26,988 bases of DNA from a virus, in the IMG/VR virus record IMGVR_UViG_3300009158_000171, positions 1 through 26,988 of that record. One strand, given 5' to 3'. Shown piece after piece: positions 15,557-21,557 of this stretch (positions are counted from its first letter, which is position 1; each line of letters begins with the position of its first letter). Below the pieces are notes generated by a model that made no database searches, was not told the DNA's origin, and worked only from the letters and a program-made list of their open reading frames with translations. Position numbers and translations under genes: made by a program.

Positions 15557-15813
15557 TAGAATAGTTGATTTGATTTTTTTTCAAAATGATCGGCTAATAT
15601 ACCTGTGGATAAACTGATCAATACTATCATTACTAATGGGTTATGAAAATAACTCAACTGAAGAATTAACTGAACCCATATTCCTAAACAGAGAGCGCAA
15701 TTAAAGGGTTTTCGATTTAGTCTTACTTTTTTTAGTATTGCTTGATACACGGGGTTCACTAATAGTCTGGCTACTGATAAACTCACTAATAGTAGTTGCA
15801 GGATTATCTCCAT
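15556..15813 (-). CDS. Small membrane protein, DUF1360-like
   Basis: The product has 85 residues. A hydrophobic helix at about 3-19 (IILQLLLVSLSVARLLV) is followed by a basic stretch, then PFNCALCLGIW (37-47) with a CxxC, and a second membrane segment at about 48-75. This layout, including the Ser-Val-Ala-Arg-Leu helix and the Pro-Phe-x-Cys-x-x-Cys-x-x-x-Trp motif, is typical of DUF1360-like proteins. Function is unknown. A holin-like role is possible for a two-helix protein but nothing specific supports it. Its first 113 bases overlap the end of the preceding gene in another frame, and its stop overlaps the next start. Confidence 0.65.
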   Translation of the reverse strand: MEIILQLLLVSLSVARLLVNPVYQAILKKVRLNRKPFNCALCLGIWVQLILQLSYFHNPLVMIVLISLSTGILADHFEKKSNQLF

Positions 15814-16018
15814 CGGATTCGATTATTTTTATTTTTTTTGGCAGGGGATTTGGTAATTGATCCAATGGAGTATCTTCTATGATAGACCAAGAGGCATCCC
15901 ACGTCAAGCCCAGTATTTGTTTCCATCTCTCCACATTTTTTAACAAATTCTGTTCTGAACACGCGATGATATTCTCTCTCCAAAGGAATTTGAATTTTAC
16001 TATTTTCTTATTTTCCAT
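15701..16018 (-). CDS. Small protein of unknown function overlapping the membrane protein gene
   Basis: The product has 105 residues and starts at ATG 16018-16016. Residues 1-60 look ordered (VKFKFLWRENIIACSEQNLL, WKQILGLTWDASWSIIEDTP). The remainder is a low-complexity Ser/Thr/Lys tail (EPRVSSNTKKSKTKSKTL), which is exactly the part encoded in the 113-bp overlap with the DUF1360-like gene. The tail may therefore be constrained by the other frame. It lies 16 bp after the sigma-like gene, in the same operon. No family was recognised. Confidence 0.5.
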   Translation of the reverse strand: MENKKIVKFKFLWRENIIACSEQNLLKNVERWKQILGLTWDASWSIIEDTPLDQLPNPLPKKIKIIESDGDNPATTISEFISSQTISEPRVSSNTKKSKTKSKTL

Positions 16019-16034
16019 ATTGCTTATATATATT

Positions 16035-16535
16035 TTATACTAAATTTTGACGTTTTAATTCTTTAATAACATACTTTCTTGTACGATTAACAGATAAACT
16101 TATCGAGGTCCTCGGTATATTAGTCTGTCGGCTTAAACTGGATATCGTTTGGGTCTCATCTACTAGTATTTTAATAAGACTTTGATCATACCAAGCTAAA
16201 TTGCCAAGTATCTTTTCAATTTCATTAGCTATTTCTTCTTCAGTCTCTACATATTCGTTATCTGGTATGTCTGCTAAATCTTCAATATTTCCGGAAGGCT
16301 CTCTGTAAGTCCTATAAAATCTCGAAGTGGTGGAACGCCAATTATTAAGAAGCATTCTCACAATATAAAAAGTACAGCCACCAGAATCTACAATTTCCTG
16401 AAGATTGTTCTTCTGAACCAGGTCGAATAAGCATTCATGAAGCAATTCTTCTGAAAGATGATCATAGTTAGTTATCTTCTTACTTGCAAGAATCAGGTTG
16501 TTATACTCTTCTGAAATAAATTGATCGAATGTCAA
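16035..16535 (-). CDS. Sigma-70-like transcription factor
   Basis: The product has 166 residues and resembles a short ECF-type sigma factor. The N-terminal half matches region 2 (LILASKKITNYDHLSEELLHECLFDLVQK, then TFYIVRMLLNNWRS as the promoter-melting helix), followed by an acidic linker (NIEDLADIPDNEYVETEEE). A C-terminal helix-turn-helix resembles region 4 (LAWYDQSLIKILVDETQTISSLSRQTNIPRTSISLSVNRTRK). No ATG precedes the domain: the frame is closed by TAA at 16565-16563, so TTG 16535-16533 is the likely start. Phage sigma-like proteins of this type redirect host RNA polymerase to middle or late genes; the late operons follow downstream. Confidence 0.7.
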   Translation of the reverse strand: MTFDQFISEEYNNLILASKKITNYDHLSEELLHECLFDLVQKNNLQEIVDSGGCTFYIVRMLLNNWRSTTSRFYRTYREPSGNIEDLADIPDNEYVETEEEIANEIEKILGNLAWYDQSLIKILVDETQTISSLSRQTNIPRTSISLSVNRTRKYVIKELKRQNLV

Positions 16536-16577
16536 GTTGTTTGGTTTATAACTATATATCCATTATAGATTATATGT

Positions 16578-17783
16578 CTATTTTTTATTCCTTAAGGATT
16601 CATTATGTTGTTTCATTAAAAGCTTCATATCAGGTGATAGATGCTTATTAATAGTGGGTCTAGATAATCCGGTATATTCACTAATAACTTCTTTAGTTAC
16701 TTTCTTTTCTAAGCTTGCTAGCGTGTCACCAAAGAACTCTTCTATCTTAGATAAAGTATATTCTCTTCTGAATTTCCCTAATAAAGATAGTTTATTACCT
16801 GCTGAAGGATCCACCCAATAATACTTTATTGTAGCTTTTATAGGTTTTAGGTTGTCTATTCTTCTCATCCGGGGATTAACCATATCTTCAATTTCCCATT
16901 TTTCTAGCGGAATGCTACACGAGGTTTTATTAATACTCATCATAAGATTTGTAAATTGTTCTGAAGATTTGTTAGGATTTAGAATTATTAGGTTATTCAG
17001 AAAGCAAGAAAGTGTATATTGTCTGCTGCCTTCTTGTATCTTCTTAGGTAATCCTTTTTCATCGAACGGCAAGAAGCACGAGAAGTATGGTTTTCCCTCC
17101 GGGAAGTACATAACTTGCCTAGGATATTCTGGTAGTGTTAACTTGAATCTAAAGCTTGCCTCAGAAAAACGTAAACCTCCTAGTAACATCTCTCCATCTA
17201 GTCTATCTAAGATAATACTAGGAGGTTTACGTTTTGTATATTTCTCTAAGTTTAGTACACTTAAGCTTTCCCAAGAATCTTTAAATCTTGCAAGTTTATC
17301 AGAACTAATTATTAAACAAGCAGATAGAAAACATACCTTCCTATCGCTAACTATATCGTATTCTTGTTCTAAGCGATCTAAATATGCTTTATGATATAAC
17401 ACAAAGGTTTTGATTGTAAGTCCGTCTAATGAAGCTATAGCATGTATACCTTTACCAGAAACTGAAGTCCAGACTCCAACAATTTCTGGCAGACTAAATA
17501 ATAGGTCCTTGGTTTGGTTTAGATCTGCAGGATTGTCAATATCAATAATAATTAAACCAGAAAGTGTTTTAATATTAAGATCTTTCTTAGCTCCAAGAAA
17601 TGTTCCATGAGGTGATATGACCGGTAAGGCTGATTTAACAACAGAAAAATCAGCCTGACCAGATCTTGCAAGATCTATTAGATCTTGGTTTGGGTTATTA
17701 AGAATTGTTTGTTTTAGAAAATCAAGATTGTGATTTCCAAGATTTACTGTGCCTTTGACAGTCTGATAGTATGTTAAGTTCAT
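16578..17783 (-). CDS. Primase, BT4734/VirE N-terminal type (AEP superfamily)
   Basis: The product has 401 residues. The N-terminal 180 match the BT4734-like primase domain of Bacteroidota phages and mobile elements: a metal-binding IIIDIDNP at 78-85 (Asp81, Asp83) and VSGKGIHAI at 108-116 (the S-G-x-G nucleotide motif with a conserved His114), then a region with DRKVCFLSACL near 147-157. Residues about 215-340 are a linker and helical domain. The C-terminus has a winged-helix-like end (TKEVISEYTGLSRPTINKHL). It would synthesise primers at the phage origin. It is preceded by a structured leader with a 17-bp inverted repeat and follows the origin-like repeat block. No helicase or DNA polymerase is encoded, so the phage probably recruits host replication proteins. 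Confidence 0.75.
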   Translation of the reverse strand: MNLTYYQTVKGTVNLGNHNLDFLKQTILNNPNQDLIDLARSGQADFSVVKSALPVISPHGTFLGAKKDLNIKTLSGLIIIDIDNPADLNQTKDLLFSLPEIVGVWTSVSGKGIHAIASLDGLTIKTFVLYHKAYLDRLEQEYDIVSDRKVCFLSACLIISSDKLARFKDSWESLSVLNLEKYTKRKPPSIILDRLDGEMLLGGLRFSEASFRFKLTLPEYPRQVMYFPEGKPYFSCFLPFDEKGLPKKIQEGSRQYTLSCFLNNLIILNPNKSSEQFTNLMMSINKTSCSIPLEKWEIEDMVNPRMRRIDNLKPIKATIKYYWVDPSAGNKLSLLGKFRREYTLSKIEEFFGDTLASLEKKVTKEVISEYTGLSRPTINKHLSPDMKLLMKQHNESLRNKK

Positions 17784-17823
17784 TGATATGATTATATTTT
17801 ACATATTGTGCTAACAACATGGG

Positions 17824-17893
17824 AGATTCTTAGGTTAGTGTAGCACCCGTCACATCGGTTGAATAACCTTTTTCGGCACTAACCTAAGAATCT
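17824..17893 (-). promoter_or_regulatory. Perfect 17-bp inverted repeat in the leader of the primase gene
   Basis: AGATTCTTAGGTTAGTG at 17824-17840 and its exact complement at 17877-17893 flank 36 bases. The inner part can form a small stem (GGTTATTCAACC), and TAGTGCC can alternatively pair with GGTGCTA, so two folds compete. It lies 41 bp upstream of the primase ATG and just downstream of an AT-rich GATATATAG motif resembling those before other operons in this window. No T run follows either arm, so a simple terminator is unlikely. An RNA switch, a protein-binding operator or a replication-origin hairpin are all possible. Confidence 0.65.
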
Positions 17894-17937
17894 TCAAATA
17901 CTATATATCTAATTTGATAATAGTTTCCTAAATTATT

Positions 17938-18273
17938 TTACACACCGAACATTTGGAATGTTGTTTTTTCTTTTAAGATATTATGATCAATATCTACGTC
18001 GCAAAGGTACTTATTATGGCCCAGTATTAACATTTTACCAAAGAACATTATATCATTTATAATGAAACAAGGTTTTTCTTCTAATGAAATAGGATAGGAA
18101 TCATAGAACATAGTATGTTTATCATCTAGATCTATATTTCCTATTGAAGGGGATCCTATTGTTTCTACCAACATATTATTAAAATCTTCTTGTGGATAGG
18201 TATTAATTTTCTTATCAGAGTATAATATTGTCTGGTCTGCGGCGTCTATTATGATTACTTTATATGTTTGCAT
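17938..18273 (-). CDS. Protein of unknown function, 111 residues
   Basis: The protein starts at ATG 18273-18271 with a strand-rich opening (QTYKVIIIDAADQTILYSDK), continues with an acidic segment (SIGNIDLDDKHTMFYDSYPI) and has two further strand pairs (PCFIINDIMFFGKMLILGH, YLCDVDIDHNILKEKTTFQM). No motif or family was recognised. It lies between the origin-like repeats and the primase leader, so it may take part in replication or its control. A cytoplasmic location is likely as there is no signal or membrane segment. Confidence 0.5.
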   Translation of the reverse strand: MQTYKVIIIDAADQTILYSDKKINTYPQEDFNNMLVETIGSPSIGNIDLDDKHTMFYDSYPISLEEKPCFIINDIMFFGKMLILGHNKYLCDVDIDHNILKEKTTFQMFGV

Positions 18274-18282
18274 GTTTTATGT

Positions 18283-18528
18283 TTATTTGTTGCTCGTCGT
18301 CTGCTCATTTGTCTGCTCGTTTGTCTGCTCATTTGTTTGCTCATTTGTCTGCTCGTTTGTCTGCTCGTTTTTCTGGTACTGATCGTATAGAACTATTGTC
18401 AGCATTGTGTATTTGTTTGTCGTTTGCTTGATCACTTGCTTGCTCAATATTAGCTTGTCAATTTCGCGTCTGGCGTTTGTCTGGCGATTGTCTGGCGAGT
18501 GTCTGGCGATTCGTTTGATATTGGTCAT
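18283..18528 (-). CDS. Putative replisome-organiser linker fragment with NEQT repeats
   Basis: An ATG at 18528 opens 81 residues: a basic segment, then a stretch KYTMLTIVLYDQYQ followed by six or seven NEQT tetrapeptides and a short tail. The order strand (T-I-V-x-Y-x-x-Y-Q) then Gln/Thr/Asn-rich repeats is typical of the linker in phage replisome organisers, where it joins an N-terminal winged helix to a C-terminal loader-binding domain. Here neither end domain is in the frame; the helix-turn-helix is in the separate gene at 18597-18881. The 12-bp repeats that encode NEQT may equally be origin iterons. Whether the frame is translated is uncertain; it could be a remnant whose DNA is kept for the origin. 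Confidence 0.4.
   Translation of the reverse strand: MTNIKRIARHSPDNRQTNARREIDKLILSKQVIKQTTNKYTMLTIVLYDQYQKNEQTNEQTNEQTNEQTNEQTNEQTTSNK
18299..18370. repeat. 12-bp iteron-like array, six copies
   Basis: Six consecutive copies of GTCTGCTCRTTT (R is A or G, one copy GTTTGCTCATTT) start at 18299, 18311, 18323, 18335, 18347 and 18359. A partial copy precedes them and a decayed one follows. Direct repeats of this size close to replication genes are typical of initiator-binding iterons. Read on the minus strand they encode NEQT tetrapeptides. Confidence 0.9.
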
Positions 18529-18577
18529 ACGAAACAATTGTTAGCATTGTGTATTGGCTTGTCGTTTGCTTGGCGAT
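18377..18577. repeat. Duplicated ~58-bp core flanking the second array
   Basis: Segments 18377-18433 and 18519-18577 are diverged copies of one sequence. They share AGCATTGTGTATT and TTGTCGTTTGCTTG exactly and differ by scattered substitutions plus a small indel. On the minus strand each copy encodes the strand motif YTMLTIV-YDQYQ, but in different frames, and each is followed by its own short-repeat array (12-bp or 11-bp). The block therefore arose by duplication of a core-plus-array unit. Confidence 0.8.
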
Positions 18578-18592
18578 CTCTTTGGCGGTCAA
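18458..18592 (-). pseudogene. Second, frame-displaced copy of the replication-linker segment
   Basis: From TTG 18592 a frame of 44 codons reads TAKEIAKQTTSQYTMLTIVS then YDQYQTNRQT and stops at TGA 18460-18458. It is homologous to the linker in the neighbouring frame at 18283-18528 but lacks the regular NEQT tail, because its short repeats have an 11-bp period that does not keep frame. No ATG serves it, and the helix-turn-helix gene just upstream ends at 18597 in yet another frame. It looks like a decayed duplicate, or the broken continuation of that upstream gene. Confidence 0.45.
18468..18511. repeat. 11-bp iteron-like array, four copies
   Basis: Four consecutive copies of GTCTGGCGNNT start at 18468, 18479, 18490 and 18501. 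The unit is related to the 12-bp unit of the other array (GTCTGCTC against GTCTGGCG), but with a period of 11, close to one helical turn. Period 11 cannot maintain a coding repeat, which argues for a role as DNA. Confidence 0.85.
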
Positions 18593-18596
18593 TTAT

Positions 18597-18881
18597 TTAT
18601 TTTAATCTTATTACTTGATAATACATCTGTCCGTTAACGATTTCGTTATGGGTAATATTTAGCATCCTTAGTTCCTCGAGATATTCTAAGTCTTTTTTGA
18701 TAACCCTCTCTGTACAATTGAGGAGTTTTGCAAGTGTTTTGTTAGACGTATAACAGAACCCCTCAGTTTGCAAACTTGAGATTATGCCAAGCAAAAGCAT
18801 TTGTCTAGCATTTAATTTTTCGTCGCCTAATATAAAAGACGATACTACTGCAAATATCTGGTTGTTACTCGGCGTTTTCAT
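18597..18881 (-). CDS. Helix-turn-helix replication-initiation-type protein
   Basis: The product has 94 residues. Nearly all of it is one winged helix-turn-helix of the HTH_36 kind: LNARQMLLLGIISSL, then FCYTSNKTLAKLLNCTERVI (positioning and recognition helices, residues 42-61), LEYLEELRMLNI and a wing strand (MYYQVIRL). In phage replisome organisers such a domain forms the N-terminus and binds origin iterons. Here the frame ends directly before the iteron block, so the origin may lie at its 3' side, or the gene has lost its linker and C-terminal domain. It overlaps the ribbon-helix-helix gene by 17 bp, so the two are co-translated. Confidence 0.65.
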   Translation of the reverse strand: MKTPSNNQIFAVVSSFILGDEKLNARQMLLLGIISSLQTEGFCYTSNKTLAKLLNCTERVIKKDLEYLEELRMLNITHNEIVNGQMYYQVIRLK

Positions 18882-19050
18882 TTTCTTTTAATATTTTTCT
18901 AATTCCTTTAATAATAAGTTGATTCATAGATTTACCCTGCGTAACTGCATAAATCTTAAATTCTCGTAGAAGATCTTTCTCGATGCTAATGTTCATCTGA
19001 GCTGGTTTCTTGTGGTTTGGCTGCCTGAAGTCTTTTGGTATTGGGTTCAT
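18865..19050 (-). CDS. Ribbon-helix-helix DNA-binding protein
   Basis: With the start at ATG 19050-19048 the product has 61 residues; the longer frame upstream would read through a promoter-like region. Residues about 18-55 form a ribbon-helix-helix fold: strand PAQMNISIEK, helix A DLLREFKIYAVTQ, turn GKSM, helix B NQLIIKGIRKIL. Such proteins act as dimers that bind operators through the strand. It is the first gene of the operon with the HTH replication protein and may autoregulate it through the AT-rich repeats at its promoter. The N-terminus (NPIPKDFRQPNHKK) is a flexible basic arm. Confidence 0.75.
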   Translation of the reverse strand: MNPIPKDFRQPNHKKPAQMNISIEKDLLREFKIYAVTQGKSMNQLIIKGIRKILKENENAE

Positions 19051-19054
19051 ATTC

Positions 19055-19090
19055 GAAATATATTTATATCTTATATATCTATAACACAAA
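19055..19090 (-). promoter_or_regulatory. AT-rich promoter-like region before the ribbon-helix-helix gene
   Basis: On the minus strand TATATTTC (19062-19055) resembles the Bacteroidota -7 box TAnnTTTG and lies 4 bases before the ATG, which would give a nearly leaderless mRNA. A TTTG (19090-19087) is present, but 24 rather than about 19 bases upstream. The block GATATATAAG...ATATAAATATAT is shared with the region before the HNH gene at 20828. It follows a terminator, as expected of a new transcription unit. Confidence 0.45.
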
Positions 19091-19101
19091 AAGTTTCTTA
19101 G

Positions 19102-19120
19102 AAAAACTAGGGAAACCCTA
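19102..19120 (-). terminator. Short rho-independent terminator after the zinc-ribbon gene
   Basis: On the minus strand TAGGG-TTT-CCCTA forms a 5-bp stem with a 3-base loop, and after one G comes a run of five T (plus A run 19102-19106). It is 18 bp downstream of the stop at 19139. The short stem makes it a weak terminator. Confidence 0.5.
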
Positions 19121-19138
19121 AATGTTTTTGATTTATTA

Positions 19139-19321
19139 TTACTTTATTCCTAACTGTTTTGAATACTTTCTGATATGTACAAAAAATTCAGCATCTTGTT
19201 TGGTTACAAATTTTATGTGGCCGAAGCAGTCTTTGCAATAACATTCAAAGTGCATTCCATTAATACGTACAGCATGTTCCGTAGATTTACATGTTGGACA
19301 AATAATTGTTGTAGGTTTCAT
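19139..19321 (-). CDS. Small zinc-ribbon protein
   Basis: The product has 60 residues. CPTC (Cys8, Cys11) and CYCKDC (Cys27, Cys29, Cys32) supply four or five ligands for one zinc ion in a ribbon fold, with strands HAVRINGMHFEC between. A charged C-terminal helix follows (DAEFFVHIRKYSKQLG). Such proteins are frequent in phages and often bind nucleic acid or host polymerase, but the partner here is unknown. It starts 22 bp after the GT25 gene and ends before a terminator. Confidence 0.65.
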   Translation of the reverse strand: MKPTTIICPTCKSTEHAVRINGMHFECYCKDCFGHIKFVTKQDAEFFVHIRKYSKQLGIK

Positions 19322-19343
19322 TTTGTTGGTTTTTTATTATATA

Positions 19344-19949
19344 TTATTTTAGAAATGTATAGTTTTGGAAACTCTGTTGGATGTCAGAGTAACCTGCTTT
19401 TTGAAATACTAATGGAGGTTGAAATGCATAGCAACGATTTTTCGCTTGTATTTGTGCAAGGCTAACATCAACCTGTCTTTCCATAGACAGATTAAGAAGT
19501 GTTGGAATAATCTCAGCAGAGACTGAATACGCATGTAATGCTAATACATTCTCTGCAAGTATTGTTGTACCGTTTATGAATGTACTTTTTTGGTGTTTTG
19601 AATTACACCCGAGGTATAGAAGATCGTACGTTGAAGGGATCTTCTCATACATTTTAGGGAATAGAAAATTAAAGTCCGGGTGGAATTCAAAGTCATCTTC
19701 CACAATCAAAGCATTTGATATATTCTCTTTTAGAACAATCTCCCAAACCTTACGATGTGAGAGATAACACCCTTGTTCTGGTCCGGTCATATAATTATTT
19801 CCTTTCAGATCTTTTCCATCGATTGCATCGATGAACTCCGCTGTAAAGTTGTGAAGTTTCATTTGCTCTTCACAATGTTGTTTTCTGTCAGTTCTTTTTT
19901 CGAGATTTATAATAAAAATTCTATCGAAATAATTGTTAAGTTTATACAT
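19344..19949 (-). CDS. Glycosyltransferase family 25 (LPS-type)
   Basis: The product has 201 residues. It shows the family's signature segments in order: IFIINLEKRTDRK at 11-23 (nucleotide-sugar binding), EQGCYLSHRKVWEIV at 58-72, and ALIVEDDFEF at 80-89 with the metal-binding acidic cluster at 84-86. The C-terminal half includes LLYLGCN and AYSVSAEIIPTLL, as in the family, though the protein is shorter than the usual 250 or so residues. Members add galactose or similar sugars to lipopolysaccharide cores. A phage copy could alter the host surface after infection and so exclude competitors, or decorate a virion protein. It is unlinked to other sugar genes. Confidence 0.8.
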   Translation of the reverse strand: MYKLNNYFDRIFIINLEKRTDRKQHCEEQMKLHNFTAEFIDAIDGKDLKGNNYMTGPEQGCYLSHRKVWEIVLKENISNALIVEDDFEFHPDFNFLFPKMYEKIPSTYDLLYLGCNSKHQKSTFINGTTILAENVLALHAYSVSAEIIPTLLNLSMERQVDVSLAQIQAKNRCYAFQPPLVFQKAGYSDIQQSFQNYTFLK

Positions 19950-19977
19950 ATCTATTGGTTGTTTTATTGTTCTCGTA

Positions 19978-20289
19978 TTAAAGATCTAAAATGAATTCCG
20001 ATAGAGGATCTGCCTCGATACAGTTTGGATCATCATAAAGATAAAGTATTCTAGCTGTCCCATTGTGCTGTACTCTGATTAGTTTAGATTTCTTCATAGT
20101 TATTAATAGTTCTTCAACTTCTCCGAAAGAATCCATGCAAAGCATTGTTTGTAAAAACTCGTTTGAAACGAAACAACATTTTCCATCGACTGTCCATGAA
20201 TAGATGTATGAAGCTAAATATTTTTGTTGGATCGTTTTATACTTGGGATCCTCAAGAATTGCTGGGTAGAGTTTTAATATCTTGTACAT
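19978..20289 (-). CDS. Putative winged-helix DNA-binding protein
   Basis: The product has 103 residues. KYLASYIYSWTVDGKCCFVSNEFLQTML, then FGEVEELLITMKKSKLIRVQ and a strand pair (TARILYLYDD), has the same helix pattern as the HTH replication gene at 18597-18881 (a segment after Gly-Lys/Phe-Cys, a recognition helix, then a long helix and a wing), so the two may be distant relatives. The C-terminus is acidic (NCIEADPLSEFILDL). It lies 14 bp after the HNH gene. The function is inferred only from the fold pattern. Confidence 0.45.
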   Translation of the reverse strand: MYKILKLYPAILEDPKYKTIQQKYLASYIYSWTVDGKCCFVSNEFLQTMLCMDSFGEVEELLITMKKSKLIRVQHNGTARILYLYDDPNCIEADPLSEFILDL

Positions 20290-20303
20290 TTTATTTGGTG
20301 ATA

Positions 20304-20828
20304 TTATTTTTTGAATGTTCCGTTATTGATCTGAGATAAAGCTGTTTGGTATGCAGAATATGCTTCAATTTCTGTCTTGAAATACCCAACATGAAAGAGC
20401 TTCTTATCAAACATTATATGTGCTAACCAACTTCCTTTACGTTTCTTATCCCAAGAAACCCCAGCAAATTTACTACTCTTCCCTTTATTTAAAGCTTTTG
20501 CTTTAGTAACATTAGCACGAGCGGATATTATTTGTAAATTATCTGCTCTATTGTTTAATTTATTATTATCAATATGATCAGTATTGATTCTTCTGTTAAT
20601 ACTTCTGTGTCCTAGCCAAGCCATTGCTACTAATAAATGTACTGTAATTGAAAAGGTCTTTCCGTTTTTCATAGGTGCTAGTCTTAAATAGCCGTCATGG
20701 TCCATAGATGGTTTGAGAATTCTACCTTTACTACTTTGTTTAAAAGACATAATCCTACCAAGGTTTGATGCTTGATATCCAGGAAATTCTGGAATGTCTT
20801 TAAAGATCTCTTGTTGTTGGGTTTCCAT
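20304..20828 (-). CDS. HNH homing-type endonuclease with NUMOD4 and AP2 domains
   Basis: The product has 174 residues. Domains in order: NUMOD4 (EIFKDIPEFPGYQASNLGRI, 7-26), a central HNH nuclease with VHLLVAMAWLG (His64), TDHIDNNKLNNRADNLQII (Asp84, His85, Asn93, Asn97), and an AP2-like DNA-binding domain (SSKFAGVSWDKKRKGSWLAH... YSAYQTAL, about 118-162). All catalytic positions look intact. Free-standing enzymes of this type cut at a specific phage site and spread between genomes. It sits in its own transcription unit, with a promoter and a terminator in front, which fits insertion as a mobile gene. Confidence 0.9.
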   Translation of the reverse strand: METQQQEIFKDIPEFPGYQASNLGRIMSFKQSSKGRILKPSMDHDGYLRLAPMKNGKTFSITVHLLVAMAWLGHRSINRRINTDHIDNNKLNNRADNLQIISARANVTKAKALNKGKSSKFAGVSWDKKRKGSWLAHIMFDKKLFHVGYFKTEIEAYSAYQTALSQINNGTFKK

Positions 20829-20832
20829 TTGC

Positions 20833-20863
20833 GATATATATTTATATTAACTTATATATCAAA
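20833..20863 (-). promoter_or_regulatory. Bacteroidota-type promoter of the HNH gene
   Basis: On the minus strand TTTG (20863-20860) and TATATATC (20840-20833) are separated by 19 bases, matching the TTTG-N19-TAnnTTTG pattern of Bacteroidota in spacing and in most positions. The -7 box ends 4 bases before the ATG at 20828, so the transcript would be almost leaderless. Confidence 0.55.
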
Positions 20864-20869
20864 GTTTCA

Positions 20870-20906
20870 GTTAGATTTAATGAAATCTAACGATTACTAA
20901 CGATTA
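20870..20906. promoter_or_regulatory. Hairpin and direct repeats upstream of the HNH promoter (possible operator)
   Basis: GTTAGATTT (20870-20878) and AAATCTAAC (20883-20891) form a perfect 9-bp inverted repeat around a 4-base loop. Next to it CTAACGATTA occurs twice in tandem (about 20887-20906). The position just upstream of the -33 box suits a regulator-binding site. No T run follows, so it is not a terminator. Confidence 0.45.
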
Positions 20907-20934
20907 GTGAGGGCTCGGCGAATCTAGCACACAC

Positions 20935-20959
20935 AAAAATAGGAGTCAAAACTCCTATT
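20935..20959 (-). terminator. Rho-independent terminator
   Basis: On the minus strand AATAGGAGT-TTTG-ACTCCTATT forms a 9-bp perfect stem with a 4-base loop, whose end runs into five T and then GTGTGTGC. It ends the transcript of the genes above 21021. The tail TTTTTGTGTGTGC is also found after the terminator at 1454-1477. Confidence 0.75.
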
Positions 20960-21020
20960 CTATGAAAAACCAACTTATGAAAGAAGCTACACTAATATAT
21001 GGCGTTACCGTGCGTAGCAT

Positions 21021-21557
21021 CTATTTTACTTTCTTAATCTTTTTTTGTTTCAATTTTTCCCAAGCCAAAATATAAGTTTTTGGAATGCCTAGTAATTGGA
21101 AGTAAATTAATGAATCCTCCTTCCATGCTCTTTCTCTTATGAACATTTCTTGAACTGTATTGTTAATAAAGAGACTTCTAAGTTCTTTCCATTTTCTGTC
21201 TTGTGAAAGGGGAACGAGATTTTCCTTGGTGTTATCCAATGGATTGAAATTCTTATGCGTGATAAATAAACGACTATTAAGTGTGCAGTTATTATAACAT
21301 TCAAAAGCACATCTCGTAGTAAAGGATGCGTTACGATCCCACTTTTCCATAAACGATTTAGTTGATCTGATCCTAATAAGACCAACAGAATTACATTCTA
21401 GATCATTTATAGGATGTGGATACCATATTTCTTCTCTTGGATATCTAGGAAATTCACAATCAAAGTAACTGTTTATCCCTATCAACTCCATCAATTCTAT
21501 CTGTAATTGTTCCCCCTTTACCCCTGTTTTTGAGATATGCCTGTAATTTTCTCGCAT
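21021..21557 (-). CDS. Degenerate HNH-like endonuclease or unknown protein
   Basis: The frame from ATG 21557 gives 178 residues; ATG 21491 (MELIGINSYFDCEF...) is an alternative that reduces the overlap with the upstream small gene from 98 to 32 bp. A stretch around residues 95-125 (LFITHKNFNPLDNTKENLVPL) resembles the HNH core in which His, Asn, Asp-Asn and Asn-Leu recur, and an upstream piece (YPHPINDLECNSVGLIRI) resembles a NUMOD4-type segment, but the first histidine of the nuclease and the Asp-His pair are not convincing. The C-terminus is basic (KLKQKKIKKVK). It may be a diverged or inactive homing endonuclease. It ends before a strong terminator. Confidence 0.45.
   Translation of the reverse strand: MRENYRHISKTGVKGEQLQIELMELIGINSYFDCEFPRYPREEIWYPHPINDLECNSVGLIRIRSTKSFMEKWDRNASFTTRCAFECYNNCTLNSRLFITHKNFNPLDNTKENLVPLSQDRKWKELRSLFINNTVQEMFIRERAWKEDSLIYFQLLGIPKTYILAWEKLKQKKIKKVK

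Noticed and set aside
18299-18511. CRISPR array
   Set aside because: Units of 11-12 bp are directly abutting with no spacers, and no cas genes are present.
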